Assembly: GCA_001310555.1 (NCBI GenBank)
Contig: BAXO01000027.1
Location: forward strand, 1-56,765
DNA from: Bacillus sp. JCM 19058
GTDB lineage: Bacteria > Bacillota > Bacilli > Bacillales_H > Bacillaceae_D
Direction of reading: 5' to 3'
Length of the DNA: 56,765 nucleotides
The translations under genes and the position numbers were made by a program. The stretch's first letter is position 1. Every line of letters starts with the position of its first letter. Below are positions 18,372-28,848 of the stretch, in pieces. The notes beneath the pieces were generated by a model. That model was given only the letters and a program-made list of their open reading frames with translations. It did no database searches and was not told the origin of the DNA.

Positions 18372-18809
18372 ATGACGAGACAAGAGGATTTATCTTTAAA
18401 GCTGTTTGTTGTATTGACGCGTGCATGGCAATCGGTAAAAAAAGCGAGCCGAAGAAGACATAAGAAGCCACGGTCTGAACCCGACAGAGTTTGCCGTACT
18501 TGAATTGCTTTACAATAAGGGTGAGCAGCTATACAAAAAATTGGCGATAAGGTGTTAATTGCAAGCAGCAGTATCACGTATGTCGTCGACAAGCTCGAAA
18601 AGAAGCAGCTAGTCGAAAGGAAGCCCTGTCCTAACGATCGACGCATCACTTATGCAGCTATTACCGATGCAGGCGAGAAAAAGATGGACGACATTTTTCC
18701 TCATCATAAAAAAGCGCTTCAAGAAATATTTGGCGGCCTAAACGCCGACGAAAAGGAATTTATGATTAAAGAGTTAAAAAAATTAGGCTTTCATGCCCAG
18801 AAGCAATGA
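18372..18809 (+). CDS. mhqR: MarR-family repressor MhqR (frameshifted)
   Basis: About 146 residues when repaired. Start ATG 18372 after GAAGGA. N-terminus EDLSLKLFVVLTRAWQSV. The wing-helix region reads HGLNPTEFAVLELLYNKGEQ, then KIGDKVLIASSSITYVVDKLEKK, RKPCPNDRRITYAAITDAGE. This closely follows B. subtilis MhqR (YkvE), the repressor of quinone- and electrophile-responsive genes. Breaks: an extra C near 18447 and a missing A near 18530. The neighbouring MhqD-like esterase and quinone reductase fit the known regulon, and two operator-like palindromes are present. Confidence 0.85.
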
Positions 18810-18836
18810 CTCCATGCTGCAAGTGACGTCAAATCG

Positions 18837-19009
18837 GCTGCTCCACTTAATTGAAGAAGGGTTGTTTGCTGTCTGATCGACTAGAAATGCTCTCTTCTCT
18901 TTGAGCAGGAAAAGCTGCTCCACTTAATTGTACAATGCTTTGTCATCTGTTTGGGAGGGACTTGTTACACTAGCAAGGTGAAGGCTTTTTTTCCGTTCAA
19001 TTGAGCAGC
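18837..19009. repeat. Direct repeat GCTGCTCCACTTAATTG
   Basis: The 17-base sequence occurs at 18837-18853 and 18914-18930, 77 bases apart. A shortened inverted form (CAATTGAGCAGC) lies at 18998-19009. No gene lies in 18810-19295, and the function of the repeats is unknown. Confidence 0.5.
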
Positions 19010-19150
19010 TTTGCTCACCAAATGATGCTTGTTGACTTCCTTCCAACTGATTAAAAAGGCTTCGTTCAAGTAAGGTTCCGCTTCTGCTTAATTAGTTTCG
19101 TTTGAGGTGGGTCGCTTGCCCATTTAGCAATCGAGTATTTTTAAGCCATT

Positions 19151-19170
19151 TACCTCGAATTCGTAATATA
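19151..19170. promoter_or_regulatory. MhqR-like operator 2
   Basis: TACCTCGAATTCGTAATATA shares its first 13 bases with operator 1 and has a degenerate right arm. It lies 126 bases upstream of the MhqD-like esterase gene. Confidence 0.65.
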
Positions 19171-19295
19171 TGAATTGATTGAATTCCACATTTTCGGATC
19201 ATAAATGAATCGTCGATTTAAGCTTGTATCTTTTATAAAAATAAACCCCTGCCCTACCGCAGGTAAAATGCTGAGTAAAACTAGGAGGAATGAGA

Positions 19296-19901
19296 ATGAA
19301 ATACCTTTTTAACGAAGGAGCTCCTGAGAAGCCGACCTTTCTTTTGCTTCATGCACAGGAGGAAGCGAAACGGATCTGTTGCCATTAGCGAAAACGATCG
19401 ACGAAGCTGCGTCGGTGTTAAGTGTGCGTGGAAATGTTTCAGAGAATGGAATGGCGCGTTTTTTTCCGGCGGCTAGCTGAAGGAGTTTTTGACGAGGAAG
19501 ACCTCATATTTCGAACAAAGCAGTTAAACGACTTTTTAGACGACGCTTCCCTAAAACATCGCTTTAATCGGAATAATGTGATCGCTATAGGGTATTCTAA
19601 TGGGGCGAATATCGCAGCAAGCGTATTGTTTCATTTTACACAAGCTTTAAAGGGAGCCATACTTCATCATCCGATGGTTCCACGTCGAGGTATTGAATTG
19701 CCAAGCCTTTCTCATGTCCCGATCTTTATATCGGCTGGCCATAATGACCCTATTTGTCCGCCAGAGGAATCGAAGGAGCTGCATGCCATCCTCGAGGGAG
19801 CGGGAGCATCCGTCTATACTCATTGGGAAAACAACGGGCATTCCTTAACGCAAACGGAAATCGAAGCGGCAAAGAAATGGTACAGGAAGCATTTTAGCTA
19901 A
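19296..19901 (+). CDS. mhqD: Alpha/beta-hydrolase, MhqD-like carboxylesterase (frameshifted)
   Basis: About 202 residues when repaired. Start ATG 19296 after AGGAGG. The alpha/beta fold has the oxyanion segment FLLLHG, nucleophile elbow IGYSNGAN (Ser), acid AGHNDPICP (Asp) and ENNGHSLT (His). It is a phospholipase/carboxylesterase-type protein like B. subtilis MhqD (YodD), an MhqR-controlled electrophile-stress protein whose exact substrate is unknown. One or more indels near 19358-19372 separate LLLHG from the in-frame SETDLLPLAKTID stretch. An MhqR-like operator lies upstream. Confidence 0.78.
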
Positions 19902-20024
19902 ACGTTATAGTTGTGTCAGTGATTGGCTTTCCGCAAGTGAGCTTGACTTAGCAAGTGAAATCGCCAGTAATTTCAGCTAGTTCGCACTTTCGGTCGACTA
20001 AATAAATGGTTAGGAGCTGAAAAC

Positions 20025-20808
20025 ATGAATTCAAAGGTCTTACAGTTGTATTCACTCGATAAAAAAATTGCCCTCGTCACTGGAGCGGCGCAAGGAATGG
20101 GGGCGGCAATTTCAAAGCAATTGGCTGAGCTGGGAGCTACGGTCATTTTGACCGATATCAATGAGGCTGCAGTTAGAGAAACGAGTGAATCGTTTGCCGC
20201 CGAAGGGCTTAGCACAGATTATCTAAAAATAGACATTACTGATACGAGCAATATTCAAACAGCCGCAGACTATTTGAAAAAAAACTATGGAAGGCTAGAT
20301 ATTCTCGTTAACAATGCCGGCGCGGCAAACGACAAGCTAGCCTTGGAACACGACGACAATGATTGGCGCAAAATGATGGCAGTAAACCTTGATGGCACTT
20401 TTTTTTATGTCGCGTGAGTTCGGAAAAATGATGAGTGCTCAAAGGAGCGGCACAATTATTAGCATAGCTTCGATTGCTGGAGTAAAGGTAGTCAGGCCAG
20501 AGCATCATATCGGCTACGATGTAGCAAAAGCGGGAATTATGCATTTAACGAAAGTCCTTGCTTCCGAGCTCGCTGACAAGAACATTCGCGTAAATGCCGT
20601 GTCACCCGGGTACACGAATACTGCTATTCTTCAAGGAGTCGGCTCGGAATCGCCTGAAACAGTAGAAGCTTGGCGGTCCCAGACTCCGCAAAATCGTATC
20701 CTTGAACCATCGGAAATTGCAGCAGCGCTTGGGTTTTTGGCCTCTGATGCTGCGAGTGCCATCACAGGTCAGACGTTATCTGTAGACGGTGGGTATAGTA
20801 TTTGGTAA
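20025..20808 (+). CDS. SDR-family NAD(P)-dependent oxidoreductase (frameshifted)
   Basis: About 260 residues when repaired. Rossmann motif VTGAAQGMGAAI, NNAG at [11 protein letters not shown], catalytic Ser in IISIASIAG and YxxxK in IGYDVAKAG, then VNAVSPGYTNT. The frame break is T8 20399-20406: one T fewer joins DGTFF to MSREFGKMM. Substrate undetermined. Relatives are annotated as glucose-1-dehydrogenase-like or 3-oxoacyl-reductase-like. It lies between two quinone-stress genes but has no clear MhqR box of its own. Confidence 0.8.
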
Positions 20809-21037
20809 GAGCATCAGTAAAAGAACTTGGTTATCATTTCGGAGCTCTCGCAGCTAAATAGCGAATCGGGAGATTTCCGTTATGTTTCACGTAGCTTTTA
20901 AAGAAGTAACATTTACCGATCATTGCAACTACCTTTACTATCCTTTACTGGAGGTGGTTCTTATTTAGCAAGAGGAAAAAAAAGGAAAAATAATGAACGA
21001 ACGAAACAAACTATTATTCAAAAAGGAGATGGATAAC

Positions 21038-21644
21038 ATGTCAGTTAATTTAGCAATCGTTTATTACAGTTCAACGGGTACAAACTATACAATGGCAAAA
21101 TGGGCGGAGGAAGGAGCAAAAGCAGCAGGTGCCGAAGTGAGAGTAGTGAAAGCACCTGAGCTTGCACCGCAAGGCGCGATTGATTCCAACCCTGCTGGAA
21201 GGCTCATGCCGAAGCAACGAAGGATGTTCCTAACGCTACTCTAGAGGACTTGGATTGGCAGATGCCATTATTTTCAGTGTACCGACTCGTTTCGGAAACA
21301 TGCCCGCTCAAATGAGACAATTCCTCGATACAACCGGCGGCCTATGGCAACAAGGAAAACTGGCGAATAAAGCAGTCAGTGCAATGACTTCGGCCGGTAA
21401 TTTGCATGGAGGTCATGAATCTACAATTCTTTCACTATACAATACGATGTACCACTGGGGTGCAATCGTCGTTTCCCCTGGCTACACCGATCCATTACTA
21501 TTTGCCTCCGGCGGCAACCCGTACGGAACGAGTGTCACGCTCGATCAAAATGGGAACATGCAGGAAAATGTTGAAGAGGCGGCGAAATATCAAGCGAAGC
21601 GCACCGTACAAGTAGCCGAGTGGATTAAAAAAGGCAGTCAGTAA
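21038..21644 (+). CDS. WrbA-like NAD(P)H:quinone oxidoreductase (frameshifted)
   Basis: About 202 residues when repaired. Start ATG 21038 after AAAGGAG. Flavodoxin fold: phosphate-binding loop YYSSTGTNYTMA, SVPTRFGNMPAQMRQFLD and SAGNLHGGHESTI, all typical of type IV NAD(P)H:quinone oxidoreductases that reduce quinones by two electrons with FMN. Two single-base losses (near 21198 and 21257) break the frame; repairing them gives WKAHAEATKDVPNATLEDL and WADAIIF. It probably detoxifies quinones together with the upstream mhq genes. Confidence 0.82.
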
Positions 21645-21674
21645 AAAAATACGAATTACTTATTAACATAAAGG

Positions 21675-21725
21675 AAAACGGCACTTATGCAAGCAAAGAC
21701 AGCTTGCTGGGCGCCGTTTTTTTTG
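21675..21725 (+). terminator. Terminator of quinone reductase gene
   Basis: AAAACGGC / GCCGTTTT outer stem with an inner GCAAGC / GCTTGC pair, followed by T8 from 21717. About 30 bases after the stop. Confidence 0.85.
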
Positions 21726-21880
21726 CTTAATGAAAAATTGCTCCACGGGAGGAAAGACATCTTTCATCTTTAAGTATAAATTTTACATGGGCAAAAGGGA
21801 ATATGCGCTTTGCAATATGGCAAAACTTGCTCCCTGCTCAGTGACATTTTACCCTGTCAATTTGGTAAGCTTGTTTGCCC

Positions 21881-22696
21881 TCACTCACCTCCAGCTTCGG
21901 CTAGTTGACGCATATAACGAACATATTGCGGAAAAGCCTTTTCCGGTTCCTCAATCTCTGGGTGCCACTTCTTTTCCCACTCTAGCGTAAACCAGCCAGT
22001 ATAATGATTTTTCGTCAAGACGTTATAGATGCGCTTTAACGGTATATCCCCCTCACCCATGTAGCAATAATGAAAATGACTCTCTCTTCCTTGAAAAGAG
22101 TCTTTCCAGTGGGTGTACTCAATTTGACTTCCAAGCGCTTTCCAAGTCGTCTCTGGTTCTTCTCCAACCATCCGATAAGGATGATGGGTATCCCACAATA
22201 CCGCAACGACATCCGAGTCCGCCTGCTCAATAATCGAACGAACGTCCTCACACGTTGTCCAGTCATCATGGGTTTCGATTAATAGCTTCACACCATGACC
22301 TCTTACACTTTCGGCTAATTTCATTAAATTTTCTCCAACAATTTTAACGGCTTCGCCGCGCTCCACTTCACCTATTTTCCCACCAAACACACGAATATAT
22401 TTCGCGTTGAACAATCGGCATAAGCGGGCATATTGTCGGATTTCTTTCTCTGATTCCGCGACATCCTGAGAGAACAGTCGTACTGAACTGGAGAAACAAG
22501 ACACTTCCAGATTTGCTTTTTGAAGTTGCGCGCGCGTCTCCTCCACCTCAGTTGAAAACTCTGGCAGCTCATAAATATTCATTTCTCCTAAATATCCACG
22601 AAAGTCAACACCGTTAAATCCATACTCAACAGCCCGAGCGACCATTGTTTTCAAATCCCAGTTCGGGCAGCCGAGCGTCGTAAATGATAATTTCAT
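21881..22696 (-). CDS. Sugar phosphate isomerase/epimerase (TIM barrel)
   Basis: 271 residues, intact, start ATG with GGGAG upstream. AP_endonuc_2 family: FTTLGCPNW at the first strand, GFNGVDFRGY, LLIETHDDW (metal Glu), LWDTHHPYR (Asp-His), THWKD (His) and FTLEWEKKWHPEI (final metal Glu). Such proteins isomerise or epimerise sugars or inosoles with Mn/Co. The specific substrate cannot be told. It resembles IolI/IolH-like members but stands alone, 16 kb from the inositol operon, with its own promoter. Confidence 0.8.
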   Translation of the reverse strand: MKLSFTTLGCPNWDLKTMVARAVEYGFNGVDFRGYLGEMNIYELPEFSTEVEETRAQLQKANLEVSCFSSSVRLFSQDVAESEKEIRQYARLCRLFNAKYIRVFGGKIGEVERGEAVKIVGENLMKLAESVRGHGVKLLIETHDDWTTCEDVRSIIEQADSDVVAVLWDTHHPYRMVGEEPETTWKALGSQIEYTHWKDSFQGRESHFHYCYMGEGDIPLKRIYNVLTKNHYTGWFTLEWEKKWHPEIEEPEKAFPQYVRYMRQLAEAGGE

Positions 22697-22866
22697 CGCT
22701 AGAATGCTCCCTTTCTTCGATTTTTGGCCTCAAAGCTAGTCTTTCTCCTCGTTTTCCTCAAGCAAATTAACATAATCCTCCCCGGCAGAATGACGGGTCG
22801 TGTTATACCACGATCAAGGACCGACCATTCAGAAATAAAGGGCAAATAATACAAAATATTAATTAA

Positions 22867-22917
22867 TAAAAAAGGTGGTTAAGAAGTTCTCTTTCAAGGA
22901 CTTAAACACCTTTTTTT
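22867..22917. terminator. Orphan bidirectional hairpin
   Basis: AAAAAAGGTG...CACCTTTTTTTT with inner TTAAG / CTTAA pairing. No plus gene ends before it and the nearest minus gene ends at 23836, so it may end a small RNA or an operon read-through. Confidence 0.5.
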
Positions 22918-23038
22918 TAAATCCGCTTATCCCTCTGACAGAGTACGATACCCCTATAACAATTTAATAAATAAGTTTTTCCATTAAAGTGCCAAAAAAA
23001 AGAAACCGTCGTTTTTAACTATCAATAGTTTCCTGTAT

Positions 23039-23060
23039 CACCAAAGAGGCCTCTTTGGTG
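23039..23060. promoter_or_regulatory. Perfect 22-bp palindrome (operator-like)
   Basis: CACCAAAGAGG joined directly to its reverse complement CCTCTTTGGTG, no spacer and no T-run. It lies about 215 bases upstream of an AT-rich membrane-protein gene. A dimeric regulator site is the most likely reading. Confidence 0.5.
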
Positions 23061-23276
23061 GCACAACCATAATACGATCACCAACACTATACCTCACAAT
23101 TATGTTAGTATCTTCTTAGTAATTGTAAGTACTTGATACTCCTTCGAAACTGGATCGAAGTGGGCAAAGATTCCCCCAGTAGTGTTGAAGCCTTAAAAGA
23201 AAACGATATACCTCACTGTTTTATGTTTTTACGCCATCGATCTGGCGTAGCAACTTTATTGAAGGAGGTAAAACAA

Positions 23277-23712
23277 TTGAACATGTATCGTGAATTTGAG
23301 GAGCTTGCTTTAGTTAAAAGATTCATAGCTTCATGTCTAACAATTCTATTAGTTGGAGCTCTGGTTGCTTTATTCTTATCATCGCTAGATAATTATTATG
23401 GTTTTAGATTTTATTTTGTATACATAGTTATTTTTAAAATTCCTGCAATATTTGTTGGAGGATTTTTATTTTCAATCATCGCTGATCGTTGGATAGTAAG
23501 GCATTTGAAAAAAAGGGAGTTACTCCTTTCAAATATTACTATATTCACTTATAGGTATAATAATCTCAATTATTTATAGTGTACTATTTGGTGTTTTGGG
23601 AAATATAGCAAAAGTCATTTACTTTATGCTTTTAGGGTTAATAAATGCAAATGTTTATTTTCATCTCCTCTTATGGTTAAAGAAAAAAATAGAAGTAGAA
23701 TATAGGGACTGA
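23277..23712 (+). CDS. AT-rich unknown 4-TM membrane protein (frameshifted)
   Basis: About 144 residues when repaired. Start probably TTG 23277, because AAGGAGG lies 8 bases upstream; ATG 23283 is the alternative. Hydrophobic segments: CLTILLVGALVALFLSS, FYFVYIVIFKIPAIFVGGFLF, then, after a one-base shift near 23550, GIIISIIYSVLFGVLGNIA and VIYFMLLGLINANVYFHLLLW, ending in KKKIEVEYRD. No family recognised. The gene and its upstream region are visibly more AT-rich than the neighbours, which suggests transfer. Confidence 0.5.
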
Positions 23713-23758
23713 AATTAGTGAATATTCCTTCGTCCGGTCTAGTCATACGACGGAGGCC

Positions 23759-23828
23759 GGCGAAGCTCCTTTAGTGACTCGTGGTCCAAGTCGTCCGTTT
23801 TTTCACAGTTCAAAGGAGCTCATTCGCC
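23759..23828. terminator. Hairpin between convergent genes
   Basis: GGCGAA-GCTCCTTT (23759-23772) pairs with AAAGGAGCTCATTCGCC (23812-23828). It lies seven bases beyond the lyase stop and between convergent genes. There is no T-run, so its role in termination is only likely. Confidence 0.45.
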
Positions 23829-23835
23829 TTGAATT

Positions 23836-26149
23836 CTAGTAAACCTTCGGTAACTCTACTCTGAAGGTTTTTCCGTTTTCGGTAAAGTACAAGTGTACAC
23901 CATGATCCTGATCGTCCATAAAAGAGGACACGTACTTTCGGTCGTTCTTTTTCATTGGATGTAGTAGAGTTACGATTCGATGGTGTTTCGCTAGTTTCGT
24001 TTTAGCCTGTAAACGCCAATGCGTCGGTTTGTCTTCAATTTCGGTAGTATCGACCTCCGGAAAATCATGATGCTGGGAAAGCTCCAGTTCTCCACTCGAG
24101 CAATAGGCGAAGCGACCTTCAAGGACTGCCTTGTCTCCTTCAACTGTAAACGATTGCTGACTCAGCTCAAGTTGATGGAGGGAATGGAAAAGCCAGTCGA
24201 TTTCGGCTTCATGCTGGAGCTCAATCGTGTCAATCATAATAAAATAGGAGCGATGAACAAAGTAGGTTTCCCTTTTATACGAATCGAGGTATGGGACTTG
24301 ATACTGGTAGGCAGCTGTAGCGTCGCCGCGTACATAGGAATAATTCTCATGCTCTTCTACCGTCTCGACCTCGCCGTTCGAGGCCATCGCGAGCAATTTG
24401 TCCTTGTCCCCATACTGTCCTCTTCCATTGATTAAGATCGCATTCTTTGAAATCGTTTGTCTGCGCCATTTCGTATGCATCGTACTATTAAAGGCGACAT
24501 AATATCCGCTGTGAATGGCTAAAGGCTCGCCGAATGCATGGAGTACAAAGGCGTTTTGATCGCCATGGCTATGGCTAATGGAGCCGTAGGAGCTGCTTTT
24601 TGTTAAAAACATAATGTGTTCGTCCGGCCGTTCCATCCGATGATGCATGGCGACCCAGCCAATATCTTTAAACCACTTAACAGGAGGCAAATCGCTCGGC
24701 TCTTTCGCTTCAATCACCGGAAAATCATGCAAGTACATCATGTCATCGAAATAAAAATCCCACCAGCCCTTGTTATAAAACTTTTCTTCCGGATCGAGAT
24801 CGTTCTTTTTCGTTTGTTCATAATACCATTGATAATAAGGGTTGCCGGTCACACCAGCAAACTGCCGCATATTAAAGCCGACCTTTAACCCGGGCGCCTC
24901 CCCTAAATTGGCATGGTCGCCAAAGCTCGCTCGTTTCGTGTCGGGCGGATAAGCGTATAGCGGAAAATCCCCGGTATTTTGAAAAAACGGCCGTTCGTAT
25001 AAGCTGTATCCGTTAAATTTTTTTCATTAAGTTCATGGCTTCAGTCACACACGCCATCCCTGTCATCCAATAATGCGGCCCTTCTGCCCAACCTCCGTCA
25101 GCACCACCCCACGGTGTATACATTCCACTGTAGTATTCTAGCGTATAGTCCAGCCATTCCCTTGCTTCTGGGAGCTCTTCAAACAGGGCGATTCCAGCTG
25201 GAACAAGAACGGACGACAGCGAACGCACCGCATGACTATCGTAGGGAACCTGATGGATTTTCGAGCGTTCGATGACATGAAAAGCAACTTGCTTAGCCCG
25301 TATCAACAGCCTCTCCTTAACTAAGGCTCTTTCTTCGGCCGATAAATAATCGTGTAGCCAATCGTACCCCCAGGCGAGTGCCGCAGCGACTCGAAAAGCA
25401 GCCTCGTCGTTATAATCTCTTGAAGTTGTTCCGGCCGGATCCCAGCCGCTTACATGAAAGAGCCACTCTTTGGCCTTTGCGATTATTTCCTTATCTTCAA
25501 GAATGACTCCGGCTACACTCAAGTGACGAATAGCATATAGCGCTTCTTGACAATCGATATACATTTGGCGCCATCGATCGGCGACTCGTTGGTGTCGGGG
25601 ATACGGTTCAGGCTCGATTGTCATTGGAAGCTGCAAAAACGGTTTCACTGAGTGCTCATAGAAAGCTTCCCAATGACAGAACTTTTGATCCGCACCTACC
25701 CTTTTGCGGAAATCGATTAACTCTGGCTCAGTTAGCCATAAACGCGGTCTCGTTAGTCGCACATCAGCATATCGCTCAGCTCGGCCAGGTAACGGCGTAG
25801 TCGGCAAGTCCCCTTCAACCTTGAAGCGGCGTACCCGACTCCAGCTGCTAATCCGCGTATGACGATCATCGTCGCTGACTAAAGCGTAACGCCAATAATA
25901 CATTCCCGAATCCAGCGATTGCCCAGGTGTAAATAAATTATTTTGTATCGGTTTGTAGGTTAACGTATGCTCACGGGCAAACTGGGCGTCAGATGAAAGC
26001 TCCAATATATAGACATCGTTTTCTAGCTTAGCCGGCATCCATGTAAATCGCGGCGGGTTCTCGGGGATTTCAGTATCTTCATTAGGCTGATAGCGGACGT
26101 TAAGCACTCCACTCTCTGGCTCGTATAGGTCGATTACGGTTTCACTCAC
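23836..26149 (-). CDS. Cytoplasmic polysaccharide lyase, DUF4962 + heparinase II/III (frameshifted)
   Basis: About 770 residues when repaired. Start probably GTG 26149 (VSETVIDLYEPES), with AGGAGG 8 bases upstream; the longer ATG at 26221 has no ribosome site. Residues about 1-390 form a DUF4962-type N-terminal domain with a fibronectin-like start and an alpha/alpha toroid (RDYNDEAAFRVAAALAWGYDW, PYDSHAVRSL, WAEGPHYW). The C-terminal heparinase II/III domain has GWVAMHHRM, YGSISHSHGDQNAFVLHAFG and ISKNAILINGRGQ. T7 at 25018-25024 breaks the frame between NLMKK and FNGYSLYERP. No signal peptide, so it should act on imported oligosaccharides. The substrate (glycosaminoglycan, alginate or similar) is open. 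Confidence 0.82.
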
Positions 26150-26243
26150 GTCTACTGCCCTCCTCGGAAATAGAATGTGACGCGCAAACGAAGGATACTC
26201 CTCTTTCGTTTGCGCTGCCATAACGTTCGATCATTGAATTCAG

Positions 26244-27823
26244 TTAAGGTATCGTCACACCATCCCCTGCCTCGTATCTTTCCGTTGCTTCTTCCACAGC
26301 CTGACTACCGCCTTTATTGAGCCATTCTTCAACAATCGTATCATGATAATCAACCGGCTCTTGCCCTAAAATGATTTTGGCTGCACCCGTCATCCAGGTT
26401 TCTGCCGGGATATCGCTTCCTGGTCGAATATCGGGATTGTTGTCCAAAGCATCTAGCGGTGGATCAAATTCAACGCTGTCCCGTCCCTCGTTGCTCAGAA
26501 TGTTATCAAAGACATCAATTAACGCCTGCCCTTCGTCCGTTAGCTCAAGAATCCCTTCTGTATAAGTAGAATCGCGAATCATCCAGAGCCATCTGCTCCG
26601 ATAATGCTGCTCATTCAAGAAATTTGTATCCTCTTTCAATTCGTAGTTTACCGTTCCATCCTCATTCAAGGTATACGTATCGTCCTCAATTCCATAAGTG
26701 AAAAACCGCTCCGCATCTTCGCTCACTTGCCAGTCGAAAAATTGAACAATTTTGGCTGGATCGGCATTTGTCTCATTGCTAATTAAGAAGGAGCGGGTCA
26801 CACTTCCATACAAATAGTGTCCACCTTGCCCGTCCGGTCCTGTTGGGGAAGGAATAATCGCTACTTCGGCTTCAGGAACGTTATTTTTTTTATTTCCTGC
26901 TCCCACGCATTAACCTCTTCCGCATTCATCGACCACATTCCGCTGTTTCCAGCTATGATGTTACTACGGTATTCAGGCTGTTGAGTCGTTAAAAACTCCG
27001 AATGGATGAGGCCTTCCTCGTACAACGTGTTGTAAAATGCTAACGCATCCTTAATTTTATCGCCGGCCATAAACTTAGGAACGACTTCTCCTTCGTAATA
27101 TTCCCACTGATAAGGAAAGGCATCGAAGGCACCGAAAAATGTATCGGCATATTTAAAGTCTTCACGACCTTGGTACGGATTTCGTACACCCAAGTCCTTA
27201 AAAGCCCGAAGCACTTCCAGGAACTCGTCTGTCGTTTCAGGAACGTCGAGACCTGTTTCCTCGAGAAGGTCCATACGAATCGCCGTGCCGCGACGGGAAG
27301 GGTTCGACAAATACTCTGGAATTCCATAAATCTTCCCATCGTAAGTTACTCGATCCCAGGCTTCCTCAGGAATGACCTCAAGCAAATTTTGCCCATGCTC
27401 CTTCAGCAAGTCATCGAGCGGCATAAATGCCCCTGCTTCGACACCGCCAGCTAATTCAGGACCTAGAACACCACCGCTTGCCTGCAATACATCGGGAACA
27501 TCATTTGATGCGAGCATTAACGTCATTCGTTCGACATATTCACCGTGAGGGACGAGCCGAATCGTAATATCTGTATTTGTCAACGCCTCTAACTCTTGGA
27601 CATACTTATCATCATTAATGTCCGGGTGACTTTCCACGTACGGTGTCGCCAGTGTTCTCATCGCAATCGAAAACTCTGCAGCTCCTTCCTCTGCAGCATT
27701 CCCTTCTGATGAAGCCTCTCCTTCCTCTTCACTTGATGACGTCTCTTCCGCTTGATTACAACCTAAGACGAAGATCGCAAATAAAACAAACATAATAGCC
27801 AAGACAAACCGTCTATTTCTCAT
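26244..27823 (-). CDS. LipO/LplA-type solute-binding lipoprotein (frameshifted)
   Basis: About 525 residues when repaired. Start ATG 27823 after GAGGAGGG. Signal peptide ends in lipobox VLGC (Cys 22), followed by a long acidic Ser/Glu linker. The mature part is a large (about 500-residue) polysaccharide-type binding protein: LTNTDITIRLVPHGEYVERM, YDGKIYGIPEYLSNPSRRG, ETGLDVPETTDEFLEVLRAFKD. A8/T8 at 26884-26891 breaks the frame; one base fewer gives QEIKNNVPEAEVAIIPSPTG. First gene of the importer operon (SBP, then lyase downstream). Confidence 0.85.
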
Positions 27824-27856
27824 AATTGCCCTCCTCGCATTTATTTATAGCAGAAA

Positions 27857-27870
27857 TGTAAGTGCTTACA
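27857..27870. promoter_or_regulatory. CcpA/LacI-type palindrome upstream of lipoprotein gene
   Basis: TGTAAGTGCTTACA, symmetric apart from the central pair and close to the cre consensus. It lies 34 bases before the lipoprotein start, just upstream of a minus-strand TATAAA (27844-27849), so it overlaps the -35 region. Confidence 0.55.
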
Positions 27871-27952
27871 ATCCCAGACTATCATAATTAAAAATGAAGA
27901 TAATTAGCCTTTTTTTTAGGTTGCTTTGTGCATTTTTTTAGTTCTTTGTCAA

Positions 27953-28834
27953 TTAATCCTTCAGGCTGCCGAGCATAAACCCTTTCACAAAGTAACGTTG
28001 CAAAAATGGATAAATGAGCAAAATAGGAACTGTCGCAACGATAATCGTCGCCATTTTAATCCCTTCAGGGGAACTGGACAGCATCGTCGTATAAAAATCA
28101 GACGTCGGATCAGCCGTAAACGAATCGTCTACAATCATTTCCCTCAGCTTAATTTGGAGCGGGTATAGCCTCCTGTCTTCGATATACATCAACGCGTTGA
28201 AATACGTATTCCAGTGAAAGACCGCGTAAAAAAATTCCAAGGGTAGCCATCGCGGGTTTGGAAAGCGGCAAGACGACTTGAAATAAGATTCTCAGCTCGC
28301 CTAGTCCGTCTATTCGACTAGCTTCAATCAACTCTTGCGGAATTTGCATAAAAAATGAACGCATGACAAATAAATTAAAGGCGCTTATCGCTGTTGGCAA
28401 AATTAACGCCCAAACGGTATTGAGCAAGCCCAATGATTGAACAACCAAGAAGGTAGGAATGAGCGGTGCCGAAAAAATCATCGTAAACAGAACCATTAAC
28501 AAAAGCAGCCTTCGAAAGACAAACTCTCTTCTTGACAGCGGGTAGGCCAATGAAGCCGTAGCGATTAAGTTAATTAATGTACCGACAACTGTAATAAATA
28601 TCGTGACGCCAAAAGAGCGCCAGATGCTGGCATCCTGAAACACATATTCGTAATTGTTGAAAGTAAATTCAACAGGCCAAAAGCCAACTCTGCCTTGGTC
28701 AATCGCACTTGAGCTGCTAAAAGACTGTGCAGCAACATGAATAAACGGCAGGAGCATCAATAAAGAGACCAAACAAGCAATGTTATGTTTACCGTTAAAA
28801 AGGTTTTACGTGCGTGACTATCCTTGATCGCCAT
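27953..28834 (-). CDS. LplC-type ABC permease (frameshifted)
   Basis: About 293 residues when repaired. Start ATG 28832-28834 after AAAGGAG (7-base spacing). N-terminus MAIKDSHARKTFLTVNITLL, then LVSLLMLLPFIHVAAQSFSS. EAA loop: PQELIEASRIDGLGELRILF then QVVLPLSKPAMATLG. Ending LQRYFVKGFMLGSLKD, the usual LplC/YtcP tail. Breaks: a missing T near 28781, and A7 28228-28234, where one base fewer joins TLGIFF to YAVFHWNTYF. Pairs with the LplB-type permease encoded 15 bases upstream. Confidence 0.82.
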
Positions 28835-28848
28835 ACGACCACTCCTTT

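Noticed and set aside
18837..19009. CRISPR array
   Set aside because: Only two direct copies of a 17-base repeat and one degraded inverted copy, no regular spacing, no cas genes.
23133..23276. N-terminal extension of the AT-rich membrane protein to 23133
   Set aside because: No ribosome site at 23133; AAGGAGG directly before 23277 defines a better start.
23836..26221. Two separate lyase genes
   Set aside because: The upstream part lacks the catalytic end and the downstream part lacks the N-terminal domain; they join at a T7 run into one family-length protein.
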